Both the position numbers and the translations under genes were made by a program. From a virus, in the IMG/VR virus record IMGVR_UViG_3300036830_000438, positions 1-64,000 of that record: DNA of 64,000 nt, one strand, 5' to 3'. Positions 17,551-26,741 of the stretch are shown in pieces. The notes below the pieces were generated by a model. It made no database searches. It worked only from the letters and a program-made list of their open reading frames with translations, and was not told the DNA's origin. The first letter of the stretch is position 1, and every line of letters starts with the position of its first letter.

Positions 17551-17699
17551 CCGACGAGCAACGGCGACTCGTCGCTGCGCTGAACTCGGCCGGGTTCTTC
17601 GTGTGGTGCTCGCCGCAGGGTGAGATCGTATACGCCAAACCGAACGCGGAGCCGTCGCAGTTCCGGATCGTTCGACGCACGGAGGCGGCATGCCGATGA
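17547..17699 (+). CDS. Tiny hypothetical protein between tube and chaperone genes
   Basis: 50 aa. ATG 17547 overlaps the tube stop by 4 bases, and its TGA (17697-17699) overlaps the next ATG (17690) by 10. It has one Cys-Trp-rich stretch (FFVWCSP). The tight overlaps on both sides support it as a real gene. It stands where contractile phages encode tail-assembly proteins. Confidence 0.5.
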   Translation: MTDEQRRLVAALNSAGFFVWCSPQGEIVYAKPNAEPSQFRIVRRTEAACR

Positions 17700-18424
17700 A
17701 GCCTCCGCCCCCGGCACCTGCGGGCCAGCCCGACGACCTGTGGGAGCGGCTCTGCGCGATGCCGCGCCCGAACAAGCCAGTCGACTTCCCGAAGTTCGAT
17801 CCCGTCACCGGAAAGGCTTACGGGCAGATCCGCATGTGGATCCTGCGGCAAGACGAGATCGAGACCGCTGCGGCGACCGCGGGTCAGCGCGCGCGACGCG
17901 CCCTCGCGAAGATCATCACCGACCAGCAGTCGAAAGAGGTCGCCGGCACGCCGCTCGGCGACGCGATCGACCGCGTCACGTACGAAGAGCTCTACAGCAA
18001 CATCCGCGCGTGCGAGCTCCTCTTCCGCGCGTGCCGCAAGATGGGCGACGTCAACCAACCCGCTTTCCCGAGCGTCGATCACATGCGCGCGCAGCTGACC
18101 TCCGACGAGGTCGGCACGCTCATGTCGTACTACTACACGGTCCAGAGCGAGCTCGGGCCCATCTCCGCGAGCATGACCGAGGCGGACGTCGACGCGTGGA
18201 TCGAGCGTCTCGCGAAAAGCGGTGAACGCTACCCTTTAGGTTCTCTCTCGCAGGATGCGCTCCAGAAGCTGACGTTTTCTTTGGCGCACCGATTGTCGAG
18301 CTCTGCGACTGCCACCTCCTCTGCTGGCTCTCCGCTCGAAAGCGGTACCGAGAGTGGAGCGAAGAGCGATCCGAGCGAGAGCGAACCCAGCAGCGATTCT
18401 GACGACGTCGCACCCAGCGAGTAA
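17690..18424 (+). CDS. Putative tail assembly chaperone
   Basis: 244 aa from ATG 17690, placed immediately before the tape measure gene, the standard slot for tail assembly chaperones. Residues 30-190 are largely helical. The last 45 residues are Ser, Glu and Asp rich and probably disordered. Many phages make two products here by a -1 frameshift; no convincing slippery heptamer was found, so a single product is annotated. Confidence 0.6.
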   Translation: MPMKPPPPAPAGQPDDLWERLCAMPRPNKPVDFPKFDPVTGKAYGQIRMWILRQDEIETAAATAGQRARRALAKIITDQQSKEVAGTPLGDAIDRVTYEELYSNIRACELLFRACRKMGDVNQPAFPSVDHMRAQLTSDEVGTLMSYYYTVQSELGPISASMTEADVDAWIERLAKSGERYPLGSLSQDALQKLTFSLAHRLSSSATATSSAGSPLESGTESGAKSDPSESEPSSDSDDVAPSE

Positions 18425-18427
18425 CCC

Positions 18428-20635
18428 ATGCCCCGTTCCGTCGAAGTTCGATTCGTCGTCGGCGGGACGAGCGAAGTCCTCCGCGCGTTCGACTCGATCG
18501 ACAAGCGGGCCGAGCGCGCCGAGCAGGGCCAGCGCCGTGCCGCGAACGACGACGTCGCGCGCACGCGCAAAACGGCGAACGAGAAGGTGCGCGAAGAGGA
18601 ACGCGCGACGCGCGAGCGCGAAAAGCTCCTCAAGCGCTACGAGCAACAGCAGATCAAGCTCTCCGAGCAGTCGCTCAAGGCCATCCAGAAAACGGCCGAC
18701 GAGAAGACGCGCATCGAGGAGCGATGGGCGCGCGCAAGCCTCGACTTTGTCCACAAGGTCTCGCTCGCAAAGCAACGTCAGCTCGAGGCGGAGGTTCGTG
18801 AGGTCGAGCGCGCCGAACGGCAGAAGGCGAGCGCTCGAGAGCGGTGGGCGCGCGCGACGGGCTCGCGTATCGGCGGCACGGTCGGCGGCAGCGTGGGCAA
18901 CCTCGCATCGCGCGCGGTCGGAATGGCTGGGATGGCGCTCACGGTCGGCGGTGGCTTCGGCATCGCGGATGCCGTGCAGTCGCAGTTCGCGGCGCAACGC
19001 GCGGCCGCGCAGCTCGTGAACGCGGTCACCACGAGCGGCACGGCGCCGTCGGGCGCGAGCGTCGGCAACATCATGCAGCAGGCGAGCGGCATCGCCATCC
19101 GCACGGGAATGGCGCAGTCCGACGTCATCGGCGGCATGCTCGCGTACTCGCGCAGCGCGCGCGGCGGCGACTTCGGCGGCGTGCAGCAGAACGCCGAGTT
19201 TTTCGCGAAAATGTCGAAGTCGACGGGCACGTCGATCACCGACCTCGCGACGGCCGCCGGCGTCCTCCAGTCGCAAAACGCGGACCTCTCAAAGGATCCG
19301 GCCGCGATGCGGCAGCTTCTCTTGTCGGCGTACGCGCAGACGAAGAGCGGATCCGTCTCGCTCGTCGACGCCGCGAAGCAATTCGGCACGCTCGGATCGA
19401 CGCGTGGGCTTTTCCAGGGCAGCGAAGCTCACAATCAAGCGACGCTCCTCGGTCTCGGGCAGATCGCGGCCGCAGGCGGCTCGAGCGAAGAGATCGGGAC
19501 GTACATCAAGGACTTCTCGCTCGAGGTCGCGCAGAAACGCCGACACACGAGCAAGGAAATCGGTCTCGGCGGGCGCGGGCTCGAATCGCTGGGCGTTCAC
19601 TTCGACAAAACGGGCCGAATGGAGAGCCCGGAGCAAGCGATCGGCGCGATCTTCAAGGCGACCGGCGGTGACCTCGGTCAAATCGCAGGTCTCGTCGGCA
19701 AGCGCGGCATCCCGCTCTTCTCGGAGCTCCAAAAGTCGTTCATGGGCGCGGGCGGTGGTGACGCGGGCGTCGCCGCGGTGAACAAGCAAATCCACTCCGT
19801 CACGCAGTCGACGATGAGCGAGGGCGATCTGCAGTCGCAGTTCGACCAGGTCATGTCGACGCCGGCGGAGCGTCTCGGCAAGTCGTTCGAGGAGCTCAAG
19901 GAAAAGGTCGGCGAAGCGCTGATGCCCGAGCTCGAGAAGCTCGCGAACAAGCTCCCCGAGTGGATCCCGAAAATCGAAAAGGCGATCGAGTCGTTCGGCA
20001 AGATGCTCGATTGGCTCAGCGAACACCCGTGGGAAGGTCTCGGCCTCGTCATCGCAGCGAGCATCACGAAAGACCTCGCCGCAGCCGCGATCGGTGAAGC
20101 CGTCAAAAAGACGCTCGTCTCGCTCCTCAGCGGAGGCAGTGGTGGCGGAACCGGTGGCGCGGGCGGCGCGCCTGGCAGCCCGGCAAACGCGCTCGCGGCG
20201 ACAGCAGGCATCGTCGGCGGCCTCGGCAGCGCGACGGACATCTACACCGCGGCGTCGAACGCGCGCGACGTTCACAAACGCGGCGGCGGTCTCGCCAAGT
20301 CGGCGTACCGCTACCTCGACGACTGGCAAAGCGGCAACTTCGGATGGGTCGGTGGCGCGAGTTGGAACCCGCTCGTCACGGGCGCGAAGATGGGGCTCGG
20401 CGCGCTCGGCGACGACGGCGTTCAGGCTTCGGATCAGGGGCAAGCGCACGTCGCCGCGTTTCAAGCTGCGCGCGCGAAAGGCGGCCCAATGCAAGGGTCG
20501 AGCGAACACCACGCGCAGAAGCAGACCGATCTGCTGCAGAAGATCGCCGACAACACCTCGCGCGGCGGCAGCGGCATGCCGAGCGACGGGCAACGAACGC
20601 ATCCGCTCGGCGCGAGCCGCGGCGCAACGCAGTGA
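18428..20635 (+). CDS. Tape measure protein
   Basis: 735 aa from ATG 18428. A long charged coiled coil fills residues 15-140, followed by Gly/Ala-rich hydrophobic segments (about 150-190 and 540-610) and further helices. The protein sets tail length by spanning the tube lumen. Size and position after the chaperone are typical. The C-terminal 100 residues are Gly/Ser rich. Confidence 0.88.
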   Translation: MPRSVEVRFVVGGTSEVLRAFDSIDKRAERAEQGQRRAANDDVARTRKTANEKVREEERATREREKLLKRYEQQQIKLSEQSLKAIQKTADEKTRIEERWARASLDFVHKVSLAKQRQLEAEVREVERAERQKASARERWARATGSRIGGTVGGSVGNLASRAVGMAGMALTVGGGFGIADAVQSQFAAQRAAAQLVNAVTTSGTAPSGASVGNIMQQASGIAIRTGMAQSDVIGGMLAYSRSARGGDFGGVQQNAEFFAKMSKSTGTSITDLATAAGVLQSQNADLSKDPAAMRQLLLSAYAQTKSGSVSLVDAAKQFGTLGSTRGLFQGSEAHNQATLLGLGQIAAAGGSSEEIGTYIKDFSLEVAQKRRHTSKEIGLGGRGLESLGVHFDKTGRMESPEQAIGAIFKATGGDLGQIAGLVGKRGIPLFSELQKSFMGAGGGDAGVAAVNKQIHSVTQSTMSEGDLQSQFDQVMSTPAERLGKSFEELKEKVGEALMPELEKLANKLPEWIPKIEKAIESFGKMLDWLSEHPWEGLGLVIAASITKDLAAAAIGEAVKKTLVSLLSGGSGGGTGGAGGAPGSPANALAATAGIVGGLGSATDIYTAASNARDVHKRGGGLAKSAYRYLDDWQSGNFGWVGGASWNPLVTGAKMGLGALGDDGVQASDQGQAHVAAFQAARAKGGPMQGSSEHHAQKQTDLLQKIADNTSRGGSGMPSDGQRTHPLGASRGATQ

Positions 20636-20644
20636 GGCAGGCGA

Positions 20645-21586
20645 ATGGCCGGACGACTGACCGACCTGCTCGCTCAGCTCTTCGAGCTCAAGTGGCGCGA
20701 CGTGCCGGTGCCGTGCATCGACTTCCGCACGGAGATCGTCCACGACCAGGTCCAGCACGAATGGCCTGATCGCGACGGCGCGCACGTCGAAGCAACGGGC
20801 CGCAAGGCGCTCGTGCACCGCGCGACGATTCCGTTCTTCGCGAACATGAGCCCCGGGCTCTCGGAGACCTGGAACACCGGCGGCGCGGTCCTCTACCCGA
20901 CCGTCTTTCGAAACTTTCACATCGCCTTCACGACGCGCACGTCCGGGCCGCTCCAGCACCCCGAGTTCGGCCTCATCCAGTGCAAGCCCGGTCACGCGAC
21001 GGAGCATTGGGCCGCGAAGCGACGCGACGGCTGCCTCGTCGAAGCCTCGTGGATCGAGTCGCTCGACGACACGATCAGCGACTTCCAAGACATCCTCGCG
21101 CGCAAGTCGCCCGTGCCGCTCGCGTACGTCGCATCGGGCGACCTCGACGCGCAGCTCGGCGAATACGACAATCCGAGCCTCGACCCCGGCGACACGACGT
21201 CGTTCACGGACGACATCGTCGCCGTGACGTCGGCTGTCGACGCAGCGACGCTCGTCTCGAGCTCGGCGGCGGGCAAGATCAACGCGGTCATCTATCGCGT
21301 GCAGAGCCTGCAGGATCGCGTAATCGCGCTGAACGACTCGACGGCATGGCCGATCCTCACGTCATGCGATCGATTGAAGGGCGCGCTCTTCGACATGCGC
21401 ACGGGCCTCCTCACGGGCGGCAAGGCGATCCTCTATTACCGCACGCCGGTCGACACGACGCTCCCCGCACTCGTTGTCCCGACGCGCTCGAACATCGTCG
21501 ATCTGCTCACGCTCAACCCGCGACTCGCCGCCGGGCCCGTCGTGCCCGCGAACACGGTGGTTCGTTACTACAAACTCGCGGTGTGA
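20645..21586 (+). CDS. Mu gpN-like DNA circularisation / tail protein
   Basis: 313 aa from ATG 20645. The N-terminal part has the DNA-circularisation N-domain pattern: WRDVPVPC, then HEWPDRDGAHVEATGRK and PFF. In Mu-like tails this protein sits at the baseplate-tube junction. The next genes follow the Mu order (gpP, gp45, gp46, gp47, gp48), which supports the call. Confidence 0.8.
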   Translation: MAGRLTDLLAQLFELKWRDVPVPCIDFRTEIVHDQVQHEWPDRDGAHVEATGRKALVHRATIPFFANMSPGLSETWNTGGAVLYPTVFRNFHIAFTTRTSGPLQHPEFGLIQCKPGHATEHWAAKRRDGCLVEASWIESLDDTISDFQDILARKSPVPLAYVASGDLDAQLGEYDNPSLDPGDTTSFTDDIVAVTSAVDAATLVSSSAAGKINAVIYRVQSLQDRVIALNDSTAWPILTSCDRLKGALFDMRTGLLTGGKAILYYRTPVDTTLPALVVPTRSNIVDLLTLNPRLAAGPVVPANTVVRYYKLAV

Positions 21587-21589
21587 GAG

Positions 21590-22903
21590 ATGGCCGACCA
21601 GAACCCCGAGGACGACGGCATCGTTCTCCTGCTCGAGGACGGCAAGGGACCTCCGGTCGAGCTCAGCACGTTCAAAGAGTACACGTTCACGTCGAACTTC
21701 CTCACGCCAACGGACGGCTTCTCTTTCGTCGTCGGCGACGAGGCGCTGAACAAGTCGATTCGCGACGGGATCTTCGTCGGGCAAAAGGTGTCGCTCAAGA
21801 TCGGCGGCTACGTGCAGGCCGGCGGCTACATCGACAAGACGCCCATCAAGAGCTCGCGCAAGGGCGGCACGGAGATCACGATCAGCGGACGCGACTGGCT
21901 CTCGGCCGCCGTCGACGCACACGTCGATCCGGAGTTTCGGTTCTCAGCGCAAGCCACGCTCGACGACATCATCGTCACGTGCTTCGGACCGTACGGATTC
22001 GGCGGCATCAACCAAATCCAGACGGACGACGCCGCGAACCGCAACATCATCACGGGGCAGCGACTCGGAGAGCAGACGAGCAAGAAAGGAAAGCCGCTCA
22101 AGAGCTTTCAGCTGCACCAGCTCAAGCCGTGGCCGCGCGAAGGCGTGTTCGAGTTTTGCTCACGCCTTTCCCAGCGCTTCGGGCTCTGGATCTGGCCGAG
22201 CGCCGACGGCCTCGACCTCTTCGTCTCAGAGCCGGACTTCACGCAAAAGCCCATCTACGACATCATCCACAAGATCGGCGACGCGTCGGGTGCAAACTAC
22301 GAGAGCGGCGAGCTCGTGCCCGATGCGTCGGAGCAACCCGCGATCATCGTCGCGACGGGCATCGGCGGCGGCGGCTCGCAGCCCGCTACGGGGATGAAAG
22401 TCCTCATCATCAACGAGCTCTTCGGCGTCGAGGTGAAGACGACGAGCACGGCGACTGCCGACATCGTCGCGATCTCTTCGCGCACGGACGACGACTTCAA
22501 CGCGGAGTACGTCCGGCAAATCATCCAAGCGCATCCCGAAGCGACGGTGCTGCCGACGCGCAACGAGTTTCTGCAGCTGCCGATGATGGACCGCGCGATC
22601 CCGCGCGTGATGTACCTGCACGACGACGAGTGCAAGACGCCGCAGCAGCTCGAGTTCTACGCGCGGCGCGAGCTCGCGCTCAAGCAGCAGCACGCGTTCA
22701 CGGCGACCTTCACGTTCGAGCGCCACACGCTCGGCGGCGTGCCGTGGTGCGTGAACGCGATCGCGAACGTCGACGATGACACGCTCGGCCTGCACAACCG
22801 CATGTGGGTCCTCGAACGGACCTTCCACAAGGCGCGCGGTGGCGGCACCACAACGACCGTGAAGTGCATCCTCCCCTTCACGCTCCTCTTCGACGAGAGC
22901 TGA
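21590..22903 (+). CDS. Baseplate hub protein (Mu gpP-like)
   Basis: 437 aa from ATG 21590, 3 bases after the gpN-like gene. Beta-rich, with the gp27/gpP-type arrangement: an N-terminal beta domain (about 25-110), a middle domain and a C-terminal domain ending in a strand-rich segment. It forms the central hub to which the spike attaches. Confidence 0.78.
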   Translation: MADQNPEDDGIVLLLEDGKGPPVELSTFKEYTFTSNFLTPTDGFSFVVGDEALNKSIRDGIFVGQKVSLKIGGYVQAGGYIDKTPIKSSRKGGTEITISGRDWLSAAVDAHVDPEFRFSAQATLDDIIVTCFGPYGFGGINQIQTDDAANRNIITGQRLGEQTSKKGKPLKSFQLHQLKPWPREGVFEFCSRLSQRFGLWIWPSADGLDLFVSEPDFTQKPIYDIIHKIGDASGANYESGELVPDASEQPAIIVATGIGGGGSQPATGMKVLIINELFGVEVKTTSTATADIVAISSRTDDDFNAEYVRQIIQAHPEATVLPTRNEFLQLPMMDRAIPRVMYLHDDECKTPQQLEFYARRELALKQQHAFTATFTFERHTLGGVPWCVNAIANVDDDTLGLHNRMWVLERTFHKARGGGTTTTVKCILPFTLLFDES

Positions 22904-22905
22904 CC

Positions 22906-23511
22906 ATGGGCGCCAAGTCGCTGAACGACATCACGCGCAAGGGACTTCACGTCCTCGCCGTCGTGATCGACAGTGTGACGGGCCTGCTGACGGCGGAGCT
23001 CGGCGACGTGGTGAAGCAGCAAACCTCGTCGAGCGAGTGCGAAGTCTACAGCCCGTCGGGCGTCGTCGGCATCCCGCAAAAACCGGACGCGGGATCGGCA
23101 GCGGCCGAGGTCCTCGTCATCAAGAACAGCGGTCACGACGCGATCGCAGGGTTCCGAGACGCGCGATGGGCGGCGCTCGTGAACGCCGTCGGACTCGACT
23201 ACGGCGAAACGCTCGTCTTCTCGCCCGCCGGCGGCGGCTACGTCGTGTTCCGAAAGGACAAGAGCGTCCAGCTCTTCAACGGCGACCTCTCGAGCTTCGT
23301 GAAGCTGAACGGCGACGGCACGATCGTCGCGGGCGACGACAACGCCAAGGCCGTCACCTACGCCGACAAGTTCGAAGTGCTTCGCCAAGCCGTCATCACG
23401 CTCGCTGGCACGAACGCAGCGAATGGCATCCCACCGATGGACGTCGCAACGGTTGCGAAGCTCACGGCCGACACGGCCGACAACGCCACAACGAAATTCG
23501 GAGCCACCTGA
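22906..23511 (+). CDS. Baseplate spike / assembly protein (Mu gp45-like)
   Basis: 201 aa from ATG 22906. An N-terminal OB-like region is followed by YSPSGVVG and a Gly-rich beta region. Size and position between hub and gp46-like genes match the membrane-piercing spike family. No terminal HxH iron motif can be picked out with confidence. Its TGA overlaps the next start (TGATG). Confidence 0.65.
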   Translation: MGAKSLNDITRKGLHVLAVVIDSVTGLLTAELGDVVKQQTSSSECEVYSPSGVVGIPQKPDAGSAAAEVLVIKNSGHDAIAGFRDARWAALVNAVGLDYGETLVFSPAGGGYVVFRKDKSVQLFNGDLSSFVKLNGDGTIVAGDDNAKAVTYADKFEVLRQAVITLAGTNAANGIPPMDVATVAKLTADTADNATTKFGAT

Positions 23512-23969
23512 TGCCGCTCGGCGCCGGATTTTCTGCTGCAGGCTTCTCGCCCGGCGGCTTCGGCGATCTCGAAGAGGCGCCCGAGCCCGCCACGGACAAC
23601 CTCATCGACGAAAACGGCGTCCAGCAAACGGCGCGAGCGATCGACGCCGCGACCGGCGAGTACATCCTGAATGCGAGCGGCCGCGCGCAAGGCATGCCTC
23701 GCGCTCGACAGCTCGTGCTCCTCCGCATCAAGACGCGTTTCGGCTCGGCCGCGATCCCTGGCCTCGGAGTTCGCGATCAAGGTGGTGACCGCGACATCGT
23801 CGCCGAACGCAGGCTGAAAGCGGACCTCACCGCTGCCGTCGACGACCTAGTCCAAGCCGGAATCATCCGCGTGCTGTCGGTTGACGTCGCGGCGGACAGC
23901 CCAGTGCGCGAGCGCGCGCTGCTTCGCTGGGAAGACCTCACGACCGGCCAGCAAGAGAGCTTCCCGTGA
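23511..23969 (+). CDS. Baseplate wedge protein (gp25/Mu gp46-like)
   Basis: 152 aa from ATG 23511. It contains RARQLVLLRIKTRFGS and a long helix with LTAAVDDLVQAG, the pattern of gp25/gpW-type wedge proteins in which the leading strand couples sheath to baseplate. Ends with a 4-base overlap to the gp47-like gene. Confidence 0.72.
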   Translation: MPLGAGFSAAGFSPGGFGDLEEAPEPATDNLIDENGVQQTARAIDAATGEYILNASGRAQGMPRARQLVLLRIKTRFGSAAIPGLGVRDQGGDRDIVAERRLKADLTAAVDDLVQAGIIRVLSVDVAADSPVRERALLRWEDLTTGQQESFP

Positions 23970-25498
23970 CGTACCAGATCAACAAGCTCACCACGAAGAC
24001 GTGGAAAGAGACGTACAACGACGCGCTTCGCACCGTCCGAAACGGAATGATCGCGCTCGGCATCTCGGACAACCCCCAGCTCGGGCCCGGCTCCGACGAG
24101 GAGCTCTGGGCGCGCGTTGCGGCGAACGAGACGCAACCGCTCTACGTGAACGCGCAGATCACCGCGGACGAGCAGATGCCGGACACGGCCTCGCTCACGG
24201 ATCCGCCGACGCCCGTCGGCAAGGGACTCGTGCGGCTGATGGCGATCAAGGGACTCGCTCCGCGCGACGCGGTCGGCTCCGTCGGATTCATCGTGCTCGC
24301 GTGCTCGGTGACGACGTCGATCGCGAGCGCGACCAAACTCGTCGACGCGAACGGCCTTCGATACGAAGTGACCGCGTCGGGCACGTACGCGAACGGCGCG
24401 CTCGTGCCGATCCAAGCCGTCGATACCGGCGCCGTGACGAACCGCAGCGCGGGAGACGTGCTTGTGTGGTACGGGACGCCCCCCGCGTTCTGCAACCCGA
24501 AGCAGAGCGTCGCGACGGGCGGCCTCACCGGCGGCAGCGATCAAGAGAACACCGAGACGGCGCGCTCGCGGCTCATCGATCGCGAGCAGAATCCGCCGGG
24601 CTCCGGAAACGCCGCACAGGCGATCGACTACGCGGAAAAATCAACGCCGCTCGTGCAAAAGGGCTTCTGCCACCCGGCGGTGAACGGTCCGAGCACGTGC
24701 CACGTCAGCGTGACGGCCGCGCCCACGACCACGTCGCAAAGCCGGCAGCTCAACGCGCTCGTTCTCGCGAACACCGTCGCGCCGTACGTCGCCGGCAAGA
24801 TGCCCGAGTTCACCGAAGTCGTCGTCACGACAGTGCAGGACGACAGCGTCGACGTCGCTCTCGGACTCACGCTGCCGTCGTCGCCGCAAGCATCGCCCGC
24901 GGGCCCGGGCGGCGGCTGGATCGATGGGACGCCCTGGCCGGCCATCAGCGGCACGGGCAGCACCTATGTGAACGTCTCGGCAATCACAAGCTCGACGCAG
25001 TTCACGGTCACCGCGCCGACGGCGCCGACCGACGGCATTTCGCACATCTGCATGTGGGACCTCGTGCAAGGCAAGCTCCTGCGCGCGAAGGTGCTCTCTC
25101 ACTCCGGAACGAGCGGCGCGTACGTCATCACGATCGACACGCCGTTTCCGAACCTCGCAGTGTCGAGCGGCGGCGACTCCGGCACGCTCATCTTCCCCGA
25201 CGCGACGAACATGTCGACGTACGTCACGGCGTTTCTCACGGCGATGTCGCTTATGGGACCCGGCGAGAAGACAGCGAACGTCAGCGTGCTCGCGCGCGGC
25301 TTTCGGCATCCGCCGCCGCAGTCGTCGTGGCAATCCGCGCTCAACGCGACGCAGCTCAAGAAAGTCGAGGACACCGGCGACGAGGTGCTCGACACGGCTT
25401 GGTACTACCGCAGCACGATCACTCCGCCGCTTCCCGTGAGCGTGAGTAACGCGCCGCTCATCCTCGTGACTCGCAGGCTCGGGTTCTACCCGATTTGA
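23966..25498 (+). CDS. Baseplate J-like protein (Mu gp47-like)
   Basis: 510 aa from GTG 23966. Baseplate J family features: an N-terminal helical region, a central conserved segment with GGSDQENTETARSRLI, and a C-terminal beta domain ending in LVTRRLGFYPI. There is an inserted beta domain at about 300-400 (Gly/Thr/Ser rich). It forms the wedge of the baseplate. Confidence 0.85.
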   Translation: MTYQINKLTTKTWKETYNDALRTVRNGMIALGISDNPQLGPGSDEELWARVAANETQPLYVNAQITADEQMPDTASLTDPPTPVGKGLVRLMAIKGLAPRDAVGSVGFIVLACSVTTSIASATKLVDANGLRYEVTASGTYANGALVPIQAVDTGAVTNRSAGDVLVWYGTPPAFCNPKQSVATGGLTGGSDQENTETARSRLIDREQNPPGSGNAAQAIDYAEKSTPLVQKGFCHPAVNGPSTCHVSVTAAPTTTSQSRQLNALVLANTVAPYVAGKMPEFTEVVVTTVQDDSVDVALGLTLPSSPQASPAGPGGGWIDGTPWPAISGTGSTYVNVSAITSSTQFTVTAPTAPTDGISHICMWDLVQGKLLRAKVLSHSGTSGAYVITIDTPFPNLAVSSGGDSGTLIFPDATNMSTYVTAFLTAMSLMGPGEKTANVSVLARGFRHPPPQSSWQSALNATQLKKVEDTGDEVLDTAWYYRSTITPPLPVSVSNAPLILVTRRLGFYPI

Positions 25499-25508
25499 AG
25501 GCGACCGA

Positions 25509-26033
25509 ATGACGCTTCCGAACGTTGCCGACCCGAACGCCGACTACGGCATGCCCGATGGCGGCTTCGCCGACTATCTCAAGTCGCCGACCGATCCGAC
25601 CACGGACTGGACGAGCGGCAATCCGCCCGACACGACTGGCACCGGCGGTCCGGGCGGCAATCAGCTGATCGTCGACGTCGCCGGCATGACGCGCACCGCG
25701 CGGCGATGCTGGGCGCGATTCGTCGCTGGCACATCGCCCACGATCGCGACGCACGATGCGAACTGGGGCAACGACAGCGGCGTGAAGCCGCTCGTCGCGC
25801 ATGGGAGCACGGGCGTTTTCACGCTGACGTGGCCGACGACGATCACCGACAAACTCGGCGTCATCCGGAGCGTCAATCTCCGTTACCCCGAGCGGCCCAA
25901 CGTCGAAGGTGCGGTTCTCTACTTCGCGCAGGCAACGATGACGTCGCCGACGCTCATGACGGTCTACGTGTTCAATTCCGCGGGCGCTGCGAACGACGCG
26001 ACCGGCGTGACCATCTTCGTCGCGGCGGGGTGA
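25509..26033 (+). CDS. Putative baseplate/tail protein
   Basis: 174 aa from ATG 25509. Beta-rich, Thr/Pro rich N-terminus, no family recognised. It is placed between the gp47-like and gp48-like genes, so a baseplate or fibre-linking role is likely. Confidence 0.5.
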   Translation: MTLPNVADPNADYGMPDGGFADYLKSPTDPTTDWTSGNPPDTTGTGGPGGNQLIVDVAGMTRTARRCWARFVAGTSPTIATHDANWGNDSGVKPLVAHGSTGVFTLTWPTTITDKLGVIRSVNLRYPERPNVEGAVLYFAQATMTSPTLMTVYVFNSAGAANDATGVTIFVAAG

Positions 26034-26036
26034 CCG

Positions 26037-26738
26037 GTGCCGTCGTTCGGCGCGTTCTCTCCGTTCCCGTTTCGGTTCGGCGGCGGAAAGCCTCCGCTCG
26101 AGCACCGCGTGAACAGCGTGCTCGCGCAACTCGGCACGACCTACACGAAGGACACGACGGGCATCGTGTGGCTCCGCGCGATGGCGTGGGCGCGCGTCTT
26201 TTGGGACGTGTGGGAGACCAATCAGCGCCTCGCGAATCAGTGGGATCCGCGTCGCATGACGGACTTCCTCGGACGCTGGGAGAAGATCCTCGCGTTGCCC
26301 GTGGGTCCCGATGACTCGCTCAGCGTGCGGCGCGCTCGCGTCGGTGTTGCGAAGGCGCGCGCCGGTTACGCGAACGCGGCGGCGATCTTCTCAACCTCCC
26401 TCGCGTACCTCGGCGCGAGCGTGTTCGTCGGCATCATCACGAGCTCGAGCTCCACCGCCGTCGTCTGGACGCCGAGCGGCTGGCCGATGGGCTCACACCC
26501 CGTCTTGCCGACGGACCCGGACTGGTACTCGACGGTCGCGTACGTCGCCGTGAAAGTTCAGAAGCCATCGACGATGGATGACGGCGAGTTCTACACGAAA
26601 GTCGGGAGCGTCCTCCCCGCGCTCGACGCGATCCTTCCGTCGTGGGTGACGTTCGATTGGTACCGCGAAGACATCTCCGGTGCGTCGGGCTTCTTCCTCG
26701 ACGACACACACAATCTCGACGACGAGGCCTTCGACTGA
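26037..26738 (+). CDS. Baseplate/tail protein, Mu gp48-like
   Basis: 233 aa from GTG 26037. The central helices contain AWARVFWDVWETNQ and the FLGRWEKILALPVG pattern seen in gp48-type (DUF2313) proteins, which link baseplate and fibres. The position directly before the fibre gene supports this. Confidence 0.65.
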   Translation: MPSFGAFSPFPFRFGGGKPPLEHRVNSVLAQLGTTYTKDTTGIVWLRAMAWARVFWDVWETNQRLANQWDPRRMTDFLGRWEKILALPVGPDDSLSVRRARVGVAKARAGYANAAAIFSTSLAYLGASVFVGIITSSSSTAVVWTPSGWPMGSHPVLPTDPDWYSTVAYVAVKVQKPSTMDDGEFYTKVGSVLPALDAILPSWVTFDWYREDISGASGFFLDDTHNLDDEAFD

Positions 26739-26741
26739 CCC

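Noticed and set aside
17690-18424. Programmed frameshift in the tail chaperone gene
   Set aside because: No X XXY YYZ-type heptamer near the 3' end, and no long overlapping frame continuing towards the tape measure.
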